Assembly (NCBI RefSeq): GCF_000373585.1 | Contig: NZ_KB891898.1 | Location: 28,732-92,731 of the forward strand | Source of the DNA: Streptomyces sp. MspMP-M5 | GTDB taxonomy: Bacteria > Actinomycetota > Actinomycetes > Streptomycetales > Streptomycetaceae | Direction of reading: 5' to 3' | DNA length: 64,000 nt | Position numbers and translations under genes: made by a program | In this document: piece after piece, positions 50,672-59,351 of the stretch | Numbering within the stretch: position 1 is the stretch's first letter | Layout: each line of letters starts with the position of its first letter | The notes under the pieces: generated by a model | The model's database searches: none | Told to the model about the DNA's origin: nothing | Seen by the model: the letters and a program-made list of their open reading frames with translations, nothing else

Positions 50672-51217
50672 ATGACGAGTGAGCCGGAACAGCAGATCGG
50701 AGTCGGGACGCAGGACGCCTTCCAGCGCCTGTGGACGCCCCACCGGATGGCCTACATCCAGGGGGAGAACAAGCCGAGCGGCCCGGGCGCCGAGGACGGC
50801 TGTCCGTTCTGCACCATTCCCTCGAAGTCGGACGAGGACGGCCTCGTCGTCGCCCGCGGCAAGCGGGTGTACGCGGTGCTCAACCTCTACCCGTACAACG
50901 GCGGGCACCTCATGGTCGTCCCGTTCCGCCACGTCGCCGACTACACCGAGCTCGACGAGCGGGAGACCGCGGAGCTGGCGGACTTCACCAAGCGGGCGAT
51001 GGTCGCGCTGCGCACCGCCTCCGGGGCGCACGGCTTCAACATCGGGATGAACCAGGGCGGCGTGGCCGGCGCCGGCATCGCCGCCCACCTTCACCAGCAC
51101 GTCGTCCCCCGCTGGGGCGGCGACACCAACTTCATGCCGGTGGTCGGGCACACCAAGGTGCTGCCCCAACTCCTCGCCGACACCCGGTCGATGCTGGCCG
51201 CGGCCTGGCCGGCGTAG
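50672..51217 (+). CDS. HIT family protein
   Basis: A 181-residue HIT protein with the histidine triad HLHQHVVPRW near the C-terminus, the zinc-type cysteine pair CPFCTI, and NLYPYNGGHLMVVPFRHV. It matches the actinobacterial AP4A-phosphorylase/hydrolase-like branch, which acts on nucleoside polyphosphates. ATG 50672 is preferred: TATGCT at 50659-50664 fits a -10 with leaderless transcription. ATG 50660 is the alternative. In S. coelicolor this gene also follows thrS and precedes the PIM genes (from memory). Confidence 0.9.
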   Translation: MTSEPEQQIGVGTQDAFQRLWTPHRMAYIQGENKPSGPGAEDGCPFCTIPSKSDEDGLVVARGKRVYAVLNLYPYNGGHLMVVPFRHVADYTELDERETAELADFTKRAMVALRTASGAHGFNIGMNQGGVAGAGIAAHLHQHVVPRWGGDTNFMPVVGHTKVLPQLLADTRSMLAAAWPA

Positions 51218-51306
51218 GCGCCGTGCACGCCGGGTGAACGGGGCGACACGCACCCGGATGAATCCTATAAATCGCCCCGATTGGGAAATCTTGCCCCTCT
51301 AATGGG

Positions 51307-52113
51307 GTGGTGACCTCCCTGGATCGTCGCTCCGTGCTGCGCGCGGCCGCCTCGGCCGCGGCAGCCGGTGCGCTTGCGTCGGGCTGCGACCCGAAGCGGT
51401 CGGCGGACTCCGCCGCCACCGCCGCCTCCGCACGAGCCACCGACGGACCGAGCCCCCAAGGGACGGACCGGGCCCGGCACCCCGCCGCCCGGCCGCCGAC
51501 CCGTGCGCCCGGCCTGCCCCCCGAGATCGACCACGGCCCGCGGAACGGGCACGCCGTCGCCCTCACCTTCCACGGCCGGGGCGATCCCGAGCTGGCGAAG
51601 GCGCTGCTGGGCGAGGCCGAGCGGGCCGGTGCCCGGGTCACCGTGCTCGCCGTCGGCGACTGGCTCGACGAGCAGCCCGCGATGGCCCGCCGCGTCCTGG
51701 ACGGCGGTCACGAGCTGGGCAACCACACCATGCACCACCGCAACATCTGCGCGCTGCCCGCCGACGCCGCCTACGCCGAGATCCGCCAGTGCGCCGACCG
51801 GCTGCGCAAGCTCACCGGCAGCATCGGCAGCTGGTTCCGCCCGTCGCAGACCCGGCGGGCCACCGGGCAGGTGATCCGGCTGGCCCGCCAAGCGGGCTAC
51901 CCGCACGTCCTGTCGTACGACGTGGACTCCCTCGACGCGAACGACCCCGGCGCCCCGGCCGTCCAGCGCACGGTCCTGGACGGCATCCGCCCGGGCTCGG
52001 TCGTCAGTCTCCACCTCGGGCACGCCGGCACGGTGGCGGCGTTGCCCCCGATCCTCGACGGCCTCCGCCGGCGCGGTCTGCGCGCGGTGACGACAACGGA
52101 GCTAGTGACCTGA
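51307..52113 (+). CDS. polysaccharide-deacetylase-like lipoprotein lacking the catalytic Asp pair
   Basis: The 268-residue protein has a Tat-like and lipobox N-terminus (LDRRSVLRAA, then ALASGC with Cys27). A NodB-fold core follows. Motif 1, normally TFDDG, reads LTFHGRGD (residues 86-93), so both the catalytic base and one metal ligand are replaced. Motif 2 NHTMHH (140-145) and motif 3 RPSQTRR remain. It is probably a surface-anchored carbohydrate binder or an altered enzyme. GTG 51307 or 51310 starts the gene. It overlaps the next gene by TGATG. Confidence 0.82.
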   Translation: MVTSLDRRSVLRAAASAAAAGALASGCDPKRSADSAATAASARATDGPSPQGTDRARHPAARPPTRAPGLPPEIDHGPRNGHAVALTFHGRGDPELAKALLGEAERAGARVTVLAVGDWLDEQPAMARRVLDGGHELGNHTMHHRNICALPADAAYAEIRQCADRLRKLTGSIGSWFRPSQTRRATGQVIRLARQAGYPHVLSYDVDSLDANDPGAPAVQRTVLDGIRPGSVVSLHLGHAGTVAALPPILDGLRRRGLRAVTTTELVT

Positions 52114-53309
52114 TGGCTGACCGGAACCGTACCCACCCCCGCCCGACCGGCTCCCGCCCCACCCGCCGGGCGGCGCTGCTCGTCGCGGCCTGCGCCCTGG
52201 TGGCGACGGGCTGCGCCGGTGGCGGGGAGCAGTCCGCCCCGCGGCCCGCCGGACCCTCGCCCCACCAGGCCGTCGCCCAGGGCCTGCCCGGGATGCCGCC
52301 GCTGCTGGACCCGCACGACCTGTACGCCGCGGACCGGCCCAACCGGCTGGCGCCGCAGGTCAGGAACTACCCGTCGCGGATCTACGTGCCCAACACCGGC
52401 TCCGACACGGTCAGCGTCATCGACCCCCGGACGTACAAGGTGACCGAGACGATCCCGGTGGGCGTGCAGCCGCAGCACGTGGTGCCGTCCTGGGACATGA
52501 AGACGCTGTGGGTCAACAACAACCGGGGGCACGACCTCACCCCGATCGACCCGTCCACCGGCAAGGCCGGCAAGCCGGTCAAGGTCCACGACCCGTACAA
52601 CCTCTACTTCACGCCGGACGGGAAGTACGCCGTGGTGATGGCGTCGATGGACCGGCAGCTGGTGTTCCGGGACCCGCACACCATGGAGATCCGCAAGACC
52701 CTGCCGGTCGACTGCGCGGGCGTCAACCACGCCGACTTCTCGCCGGACGGGAAGTACTTCATCGTCTCCTGCGAGTTCTCCGGCGAACTGCTCAAGGTCG
52801 ACACCGCGAAGATGAAGGTGGTCGCCCAGGAGAAGCTGCCGTTCGAGGGCGCGATGCCGCAGGACGTGAAGATCTCGCCGGACGGCCGGACCTGGTACAT
52901 CGCCGACATGATGGCCGACGGCGTGTGGATCCTGGACGGCGACGCCTTCGGCCGGCCGAAGCTGCTGCCCACCGGCAAGGGCACGCACGGCCTCTACGTC
53001 AGCCGCGACTCCCGCACCATGTACATCTCCAACCGGGGCGAGGGCTCCGTCTCGCTGCTGGACTTCCGGACCGGGAAGCTCGTCGACAAGTGGCACATCC
53101 GCGGCGGCGGCAGCCCGGACATGGGCGGGGTCTCGGCGGACGGCAAGGTGCTGTGGCTGTCCGGGCGCTACAACTCTGAGGTGTACGCACTCGACACCCG
53201 TACGGGCAAGACCCTGTCGAAGATCCGGGTGGGGGAGGGGCCGCACGGACTGGCGGTCTATCCGCAGCCGGGGCGGTACTCGCTGGGGCACACCGGGATC
53301 TTCCGTTAG
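52113..53309 (+). CDS. YVTN-type beta-propeller lipoprotein
   Basis: A 398-residue lipoprotein (lipobox VATGC at about residue 34). The mature part is a YncE-like propeller with repeated blades: IYVPNTGSDTVSVIDPRTYKV, LYFTPDGKYAVVMASMDRQ, ADFSPDGKYFIVSCEFSGEL, VKISPDGRTWYIADMMADG, and the final LSGRYNSEVYALDTRTGK. Propellers of this type bind partners or ligands outside the cell. It is coupled to the deacetylase-like gene by a 1-nt overlap, so the two lipoproteins probably form a pair on the cell surface. Confidence 0.87.
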   Translation: MADRNRTHPRPTGSRPTRRAALLVAACALVATGCAGGGEQSAPRPAGPSPHQAVAQGLPGMPPLLDPHDLYAADRPNRLAPQVRNYPSRIYVPNTGSDTVSVIDPRTYKVTETIPVGVQPQHVVPSWDMKTLWVNNNRGHDLTPIDPSTGKAGKPVKVHDPYNLYFTPDGKYAVVMASMDRQLVFRDPHTMEIRKTLPVDCAGVNHADFSPDGKYFIVSCEFSGELLKVDTAKMKVVAQEKLPFEGAMPQDVKISPDGRTWYIADMMADGVWILDGDAFGRPKLLPTGKGTHGLYVSRDSRTMYISNRGEGSVSLLDFRTGKLVDKWHIRGGGSPDMGGVSADGKVLWLSGRYNSEVYALDTRTGKTLSKIRVGEGPHGLAVYPQPGRYSLGHTGIFR

Positions 53310-53358
53310 GTCCGCTCGGTCCGGTCGTTCCGGTCGTCGGTCCGGCCGGGGAACGGGA

Positions 53359-53397
53359 ACGGGCGCGCGCCCGGCGGGAAGCCGTGCGCGCGCCCGT
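53359..53397 (+). terminator. bidirectional terminator between convergent genes
   Basis: A perfect 12-bp stem, ACGGGCGCGCGC (53359-53370) with GCGCGCGCCCGT (53386-53397), sits between the propeller gene and the opposing membrane-protein gene. Confidence 0.85.
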
Positions 53398-53419
53398 CCG
53401 TGCGGTGCGCGGGCGGTGC

Positions 53420-55078
53420 CTACGCGTTGTACTCGTCGGCCTTGTGCGGCTCGGCGCCCTGGACCATGCCGCTGAGCACCAGGGAGCGGTTGTCGAACCG
53501 CTCGGTGTTGACGCCGTGCTCCTTGAGGACGTTCATCGCCGCGGCGTGCACCGCCCGCAGCACCGGGGTCGCGGCGCGCAGCGCGTCGTCGGCCATGAAG
53601 CGGTGGCGCCAGGGCTTGTCGGCCCAGACATGGCGCAGACCGAACGGCTCGGGGAGGGCGAGCTTGCCGCCGAGGAAGTCCAGCACCGGCGGGAACCACG
53701 TCAGCGGGGCGCGGGCGGCCAGCCGCACCACCTCCGACGGCTCGATCAGCGGCAGCGTCAGGGTCTTGGTCTCCCAGAACCGGACGACCTTGGCGACCTC
53801 TTTGGTCTTGGGCTCCGGCTTGCTGGTGAAGAGCGAGTGGACCGGGCCGAGGGCGTAGCCGCTGACCTCGATGCGCAGCGTCTCGTGCAGCACGGTGACG
53901 GTGATCATGAGCGTGAGCACCAGCTGGCCGTCCCACAGGACGAACTGGACGCCGAGGTAGTGCCGGTCGCCGGCGCCGAACTGCTGCTCGTTGCAGATCC
54001 GCTCTATCTCGTGGCCGCGGACCTCGTACCCGTCGACGTGGCTGCCGTCCGGGCGGGCGACGGCCTTGGCCTTCTCGCCCACGGGGGAGACGATCCAGTG
54101 GCGGACGGACGGCGGCTGCTGGAAGCCGCCGGTGTGCAGCGGGCTGCGCTCCAGCAGGCGCAGCCGGTCGTGGATCGCGCGGATGACGTCCCAGCTGCGG
54201 AACGGGTGGATGTCGGCGCCCTCCTGGGCCGGCCGGAGCTCCTCGGCCAGCTGCCAGCTGCCCCAGCGGGTGCCCATCCCGAGTATGCCCTTGGGGCCGG
54301 CGTAGAAGATGACGTTGCTGCGCTGCTCGGCGGAGACCTTGGCGAGGTTGTGCCGGAGGGTCTCGGCGGAGGTGTGGTTGGGGTCCTGCGGCACCGCCTC
54401 GGGGATCTTCGCGGCGACGCCGCCGCCCTCCAGCAGCCCCTTCCACGCCTCCCGCAGGGTCACCGCGGTCCGCTCGCAGATCTGCTTGGCCAGCCACCAG
54501 CCCACCATCGGCGCGATGACCATGCCGCGGGCGTACAGCGGCCAGAAGCCGGTGAACGGCAGCTTGACCATGAAGAACAGGCCGGCGCCGGCGAGCAGGG
54601 TCAGCAGCACGCCGCCCAGCAGGGAGATGCCGTTGCCCTCGCCGTCCTTGGAGAAGATCTTCCGGAGCTGGAAGGCGCCCAGCCAGAGCAGCACACCGGG
54701 CAGGAACAGCAGCCCGCACACCACCATCAGGACCGTCAGCCGGCTGTCGCGCTGCTTGCGGATGCGGGTGGCCGACAGGCAGTGCTCGACGACCGTCTGG
54801 GGTTCGGTGCCGAAGGACTGGATCAGCGGTTTGCGGCCGCCGCCGAGCATCCGCACCTGCACCGCGCGGGAGAACGCCTCGCCGAGGTTGGGCGCGAACA
54901 GCGACAGCTTGGGCTTCTTGACCTCGGAGGTGCCGGAGTCGGAGTCGGCCTTGGAGATGTCGGTCAGCGGGCTGTCGCGGTAGGCGGCCGAGGCCAGGGC
55001 CTGGGTCGCCGCCGTCTGCCCGGCGCCGCCCGAGATGGGGACCTGCGCCCCCGGACTGAAGTCAAAGCCGTCTGCCAC
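53420..55078 (-). CDS. conserved hypothetical membrane protein
   Basis: A 552-residue protein of unrecognised family. The N-terminal 110 residues are polar and Ala/Ser/Gly-rich. Three hydrophobic segments follow (LTVLMVVCGLLFLPGVLLWLG, ISLLGGVLLTLLAGAGLFFMV, PLYARGMVIAPMVGWWLA). The last 350 residues are soluble, with FYAGPKGILGMGTRWGSW and GAGDRHYLGVQFVLWDGQ. It resembles actinobacterial proteins that sit beside secretion or kinase systems, but nothing here proves this. It is followed on its strand by the divergent EF-G gene. Confidence 0.75.
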   Translation of the reverse strand: MADGFDFSPGAQVPISGGAGQTAATQALASAAYRDSPLTDISKADSDSGTSEVKKPKLSLFAPNLGEAFSRAVQVRMLGGGRKPLIQSFGTEPQTVVEHCLSATRIRKQRDSRLTVLMVVCGLLFLPGVLLWLGAFQLRKIFSKDGEGNGISLLGGVLLTLLAGAGLFFMVKLPFTGFWPLYARGMVIAPMVGWWLAKQICERTAVTLREAWKGLLEGGGVAAKIPEAVPQDPNHTSAETLRHNLAKVSAEQRSNVIFYAGPKGILGMGTRWGSWQLAEELRPAQEGADIHPFRSWDVIRAIHDRLRLLERSPLHTGGFQQPPSVRHWIVSPVGEKAKAVARPDGSHVDGYEVRGHEIERICNEQQFGAGDRHYLGVQFVLWDGQLVLTLMITVTVLHETLRIEVSGYALGPVHSLFTSKPEPKTKEVAKVVRFWETKTLTLPLIEPSEVVRLAARAPLTWFPPVLDFLGGKLALPEPFGLRHVWADKPWRHRFMADDALRAATPVLRAVHAAAMNVLKEHGVNTERFDNRSLVLSGMVQGAEPHKADEYNA

Positions 55079-55262
55079 TACCCGCCCCCATCATGCGCGT
55101 ATCCGCTGATGCGCTCTACCCGACTGCGCTGACGCGCACACCTGCCGGCCCGGCGTGCTCGCAGGTTGGCCCGGAACGCGCGGCGCGGCGGTGGAACCCC
55201 AGCGTACCGCCGCCGCCCCGGCCCAAGTGGGCTGTCCGGGACGGCGGCTGATAGGCCGTTAA

Positions 55263-57479
55263 CTAGGCGACGACCGCCTCCTGTTGGCGCACCTTGGCGG
55301 CGAGCTGGGCGGGCATCGGCTCGTGCCGCAGATAGCCGCGGCCGAAGCGGCCGGTGCCGTGCGAGAGCGAGCGCAGATCGACGGCGTAGCGGCTGATCTC
55401 GATCTCCGGCACCTCGGCGCGGACCAGGGTGCGGCCGGCGCCGGACTGCTCGGTGCCCACGACCCGGCCGCGGCGGCCGGAGAGGTCGCTGAGCACCGGG
55501 CCGACGTACTCGTCGGGCACCAGTACCTGCACGTCGGCGACCGGTTCCAGCAGGTCGACGGTGGTCTGCGCGGCGGCCTCCCGCAGGGCCAGCGCGCCCG
55601 CCGTCTGGAACGCGGCGTCCGAGGAGTCGACCGAGTGGGACTTGCCGTCGAGCAGGGTGACCCGGATGTCGACGAGCGGATACCCGGCGGCGATCCCGCG
55701 GGCGGCCTGGGCACGGACGCCCTTCTCCACCGAGGGGATGAACTGCCGGGGGACCGCGCCGCCGACGACCTTGTCGACGAACTCGATGCCGGAGCCGCCC
55801 GGCAGCGGCTCGACCTGGATCTCGCAGATCGCGAACTGGCCGTGGCCGCCGGACTGTTTGACGTGCCGGCCGCGGCCCGCGGCGGACCCGCCGAAGGTCT
55901 CCCGCAGCGCCACCTTGTGGTCGACGGTGTCGACCTGGACGCCGTAGCGGGAGCGCAGCCGCTCCAGCGCCACGTCGGCGTGCGCCTCGCCCATGCACCA
56001 CAGGACGACCTGGCGGGTGTCCTGGTTGTGCTCCAGGCGCATCGTGGGGTCCTCGGCGACCAGACGGGCCAGGCCCTGGGAGAGCTTGTCCTCGTCGGCC
56101 TTGCTGTGCGCCCGGATGGCGACCGGCAGCAGCGGGTCGGGCATCGCCCACGGCTCCATCAGCAGCGGGTCGTCCTTTGCGGAGAGGGTGTCGCCGGTCT
56201 CGGCGCGGGTGAGCTTGGCCACGCAGGCCAGGTCGCCGGCGACGGCTCGGGGGAGCGGCCGCTGCTGTTTGCCGAAGGGCGTGGACAGTGCGCCGACCCG
56301 CTCGTCGACGTCGTGGTCCTCGTGGCCGCGGTCCTCCAGGCCGTGGCCGGAGACGTGCACCGTCTCGTCGGGGCGCAGGGTGCCGGAGAAGACCCGGACC
56401 AGGGAGATCCGGCCGACGTACGGGTCGGAGGAGGTCTTGACCACCTCGGCGGCCAGCGGGCCCTCGGGGTCGCAGCTCAGGCTCTGCCGCGGCGAGCCGT
56501 CCGGGCCGGTCACGGCGGGCGCCTCACGCTCCGCGGGCGTCGGGAAGCCGCCGCTGATCAGCTCCAGCAGCTCGACGGTGCCCAGCCCCTGCCGGGCCCC
56601 TTCGACGGCCGGGGCGGCGGCCAGGACGGGGTGGAAGGAGCCCCGGGCGACCGCGGTCTCCAGGTCGCCGACGAGCGTCTTGACGTCGATCTCCTCGCCC
56701 GCGAGATAGCGGTTCATGAGGGTCTCGTCCTCGCTCTCGGCGATGATCCCCTCGATCAGGCGGTTGCGGGCCGCCTCGATCAGCGGCAGCTCCTCGTCGG
56801 TGGGCGCGCGCTCGGTGCGCTCCCCGGAGGAGTAGTCGAAGACCCGCTGGGTGAGCAGGCCGATCAGGCCCTCGACGGGGGCGTGGCCGTCGGCGGGGGC
56901 GTGGCCGTCGGCGCCGGGGGTGCCGTACAGGGGGAGGTACAGGGGCAGGACGGCGTCCACGTCGTCGCCGCCGAAGGTCACCGCGCAGCGCCGGGTCATC
57001 TCGTCGAAGTCGGCGCGGGCGGCCTCCAGGTGCGTGACCACCAGGGCGCGCGGCATGCCGACGGCCGCGCACTCGTCCCAGACCATGCGGGTCGCGCCGG
57101 CCACGCCGTCGGCCGCCGAGACGACGAAGAGGGCCGCGTCCGCCGCGCGCAGACCGGCCCTGAGTTCCCCGACGAAATCCGCGTATCCGGGGGTGTCCAA
57201 CAGATTGATCTTGATTCCGCCCCAGTCCACCGGGACGAGGGAGAGCTGTACGGAGCGTTGCTGCCGGTGCTCGATCTCGTCGTGGTCGGACAGGCAGCCC
57301 CCGTCCTCGACCCGGCCGGCCCGGTTGATCGCGCCGGATGCCAGCGCGAGCGCTTCGACCAGGGTGGTCTTTCCCGCTCCGCTGTGGCCGACCAGCACCA
57401 CATTGCGCAGATCCGCGGGCCGGTCGGCCGCCGGTGCCCTTCCGGCGGCTCCTGGGTTCGTACTCGACTTCTCGCTCAT
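55263..57479 (-). CDS. EF-G-like GTPase (EF-G2 type)
   Basis: A 738-residue elongation-factor-G paralogue. The GTPase domain has P-loop GHSGAGKTT (31-39), switch II DTPGYADF, but G4 reads VTHLEAARADF instead of the NKxD motif. Domains II to V follow, with HGQFAICEIQVEPLPGG and GYPLVDIRVTLLDGKSHSVDS. EF-G2 proteins in mycobacteria bind GTP but do not replace EF-G; the cellular role is unclear. GGAGG precedes ATG 57479. A short repeat ADGHAPADGHAP lies near residue 180. The 280-nt divergent region to pgsA holds both promoters. Confidence 0.9.
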   Translation of the reverse strand: MSEKSSTNPGAAGRAPAADRPADLRNVVLVGHSGAGKTTLVEALALASGAINRAGRVEDGGCLSDHDEIEHRQQRSVQLSLVPVDWGGIKINLLDTPGYADFVGELRAGLRAADAALFVVSAADGVAGATRMVWDECAAVGMPRALVVTHLEAARADFDEMTRRCAVTFGGDDVDAVLPLYLPLYGTPGADGHAPADGHAPVEGLIGLLTQRVFDYSSGERTERAPTDEELPLIEAARNRLIEGIIAESEDETLMNRYLAGEEIDVKTLVGDLETAVARGSFHPVLAAAPAVEGARQGLGTVELLELISGGFPTPAEREAPAVTGPDGSPRQSLSCDPEGPLAAEVVKTSSDPYVGRISLVRVFSGTLRPDETVHVSGHGLEDRGHEDHDVDERVGALSTPFGKQQRPLPRAVAGDLACVAKLTRAETGDTLSAKDDPLLMEPWAMPDPLLPVAIRAHSKADEDKLSQGLARLVAEDPTMRLEHNQDTRQVVLWCMGEAHADVALERLRSRYGVQVDTVDHKVALRETFGGSAAGRGRHVKQSGGHGQFAICEIQVEPLPGGSGIEFVDKVVGGAVPRQFIPSVEKGVRAQAARGIAAGYPLVDIRVTLLDGKSHSVDSSDAAFQTAGALALREAAAQTTVDLLEPVADVQVLVPDEYVGPVLSDLSGRRGRVVGTEQSGAGRTLVRAEVPEIEISRYAVDLRSLSHGTGRFGRGYLRHEPMPAQLAAKVRQQEAVVA

Positions 57480-57759
57480 GTGTCTCGCCTCCAGGTCGAC
57501 ACTTTGCGGTGTTTCGAGCTTTCCACCGGCTTCACGATGCGTCCATACGTGGCGCGCCCGCCCGCCGGCCGACGACGGCGGGCCGGCCGGACGCGCGGCC
57601 GGGCCCGCCGGCGCGTCCATGGGCGCCCGAGGGCCGCCCCGAGCCCCGGGATGCACCCCGCGCCGCGATGCGTTCGCGGTGCCCCGTGGCCGCCTGGCTA
57701 CGATGGGCCAGCCGGTGGCCCCTTGACCGCGCGGCCCGTATCGACCAACCGGGAAGGTC

Positions 57760-58413
57760 ATGCTGAACAAGTACGCGCGTGCTTTCTTCACGCGTGTTCT
57801 CACACCGTTCGCCGCCCTGCTCATCCGTCTCGGGGTCAGCCCGGACGCGGTCACCCTCGTCGGGACCGGCGGTGTGGTGGCCGGCGCCCTGGTCTTCTAT
57901 CCCCAGGGCGAGTTCTTCTGGGGCACGGTCGTCATCACGCTGTTCGTCTTCTCCGATCTGGTCGACGGCAACATGGCGCGGCAGCTGGGGCGCTCCAGCC
58001 GGTGGGGCGCGTTCCTGGACTCCACCCTCGACCGGGTCGCGGACTCGGCGATCTTCGGAGGGCTGGCCCTGTGGTACGCCGGGCGCGGCGACAGCCTGGC
58101 GCTCTGCGCGGTCGCGATCTTCTGCCTCGCCAGCGGCCAGGTCGTCTCGTACACCAAGGCGCGGGGCGAGGCCATCGGGCTGCCGGTGGCCGTCAACGGC
58201 CTGGTGGAGCGGGCCGAGCGGCTGGTCGTCTCGCTGGTCGCCTGCGGGCTCTCCGGACTGCACAAGTTCGGCGTGCCGGGCGTCGAGATCCTGCTGCCGA
58301 TCGCCCTGTGGGTGGTCGCCGTCGGCAGCGCCGTCACCCTCGGCCAGCGCGTGGTGACGGTACGCCGGGAGTCGGCCGAGGCCGACGCCCTCGCACAAGG
58401 GGGGAACGGCTGA
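57760..58413 (+). CDS. pgsA: phosphatidylinositol phosphate synthase (CDP-alcohol phosphatidyltransferase)
   Basis: A 217-residue membrane enzyme with the CDP-alcohol phosphotransferase signature DLVDGNMARQLGR...GAFLDSTLDRVAD, giving the D-x2-D-G-x2-A-R-x8-G-x3-D-x3-D arrangement. About six helices surround it. In actinobacteria this protein makes phosphatidylinositol phosphate from CDP-diacylglycerol and inositol phosphate. The position directly before an acyltransferase and PimA supports this over the phosphatidylglycerophosphate role. ATG 57760 follows GGGAAGG. Confidence 0.9.
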   Translation: MLNKYARAFFTRVLTPFAALLIRLGVSPDAVTLVGTGGVVAGALVFYPQGEFFWGTVVITLFVFSDLVDGNMARQLGRSSRWGAFLDSTLDRVADSAIFGGLALWYAGRGDSLALCAVAIFCLASGQVVSYTKARGEAIGLPVAVNGLVERAERLVVSLVACGLSGLHKFGVPGVEILLPIALWVVAVGSAVTLGQRVVTVRRESAEADALAQGGNG

Positions 58414-59351
58414 TGGGCAGCCGCACACCGATCGACACCGACAGGCTCACCGACGGCCTCTACGGCCTGGGCTGGAGCACCGTCAAGCGCCTGCCCGAAG
58501 GCGTCGCGGTGCAGCTCGGCCGCCGGCTCGCCGACCTCGCCTGGCGCCGCCGCGGCAAGGGCGTCCAGCGCCTGGAGGCCAACCTCGCCCGGGTCGTCCC
58601 GGACGCCTCCCCGCAGCAGCTGGCCGCGCTCTCCCGGGCCGGGATGCGCTCGTACCTGCGGTACTGGATGGAGTCCTTCCGGCTGCCGGTGTGGAGCCCG
58701 GAGCGGATAAAGGCCGGTTTCACACCCCAGGACGTGCACCACCTCGAGGACGGCCTCAAGAGCGGTCGCGGGGTGATCCTGGCCCTGCCCCACATGGGCA
58801 ACTACGACCTGGCCGGCGTCTGGGTCACCACCAAGCTCGGCGTCCCGTTCACCACCGTCGCCGAGCGCCTCAAGCCGGAGTCCCTCTACGACCGGTTCGT
58901 CGCCTACCGCCAGGGCCTGGGCATGGAGGTGCTGCCGCACACCGGCGGCGCCGCGTTCGGCACGCTGGCCCGGCGGCTGCGGGCCGGCGGCCTGGTCTGC
59001 CTGGTCGCCGACCGCGACCTGTCCAGCTCCGGGCTGCCGGTGAAGTTCTTCGGCGAGGCCGCGAAGATGCCGGCCGGACCCGCGATGCTGGCCCTCCAGA
59101 CCGGCGCGATGCTGCTGCCGGTCACCCTCTGGTACGACGACACCCCCATCATGCGCGGCCGGGTCCACCCGGAGATCGAGGTACCGCAGAACGGCACCCG
59201 TACCGAGAAGGCCGCCCACATGACCCAGGAGCTCGCCGACGCCTTCGCCTCCGGCATCGCCGACCACCCCGCGGACTGGCACATGCTCCAGCGGCTGTGG
59301 CTCGCCGACCTGGAGCCCCGCGGCGACACCCCCGGAACGGAGCCCGCGTGA
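58413..59351 (+). CDS. phosphatidylinositol mannoside acyltransferase
   Basis: A 312-residue LpxL/HtrB-type acyltransferase, with the H-x4-D catalytic motif in ALPHMGNYDLAG, then LVADRDLSSSGLPVKFFGE and GPAMLALQTGA. In mycobacteria the orthologous PatA acylates the mannose of PIM1/PIM2. The start overlaps the pgsA stop (TGATG), and the stop overlaps pimA (GTGA), so pgsA, this gene and pimA form a tightly coupled operon. Confidence 0.9.
   Translation: MGSRTPIDTDRLTDGLYGLGWSTVKRLPEGVAVQLGRRLADLAWRRRGKGVQRLEANLARVVPDASPQQLAALSRAGMRSYLRYWMESFRLPVWSPERIKAGFTPQDVHHLEDGLKSGRGVILALPHMGNYDLAGVWVTTKLGVPFTTVAERLKPESLYDRFVAYRQGLGMEVLPHTGGAAFGTLARRLRAGGLVCLVADRDLSSSGLPVKFFGEAAKMPAGPAMLALQTGAMLLPVTLWYDDTPIMRGRVHPEIEVPQNGTRTEKAAHMTQELADAFASGIADHPADWHMLQRLWLADLEPRGDTPGTEPA

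Noticed and set aside
51897..54719. A 940-codon minus-strand frame spanning two plus-strand lipoprotein genes
   Set aside because: It crosses a strong bidirectional terminator and overlaps well-supported genes on both strands; composition is Arg/Pro/Ala noise.
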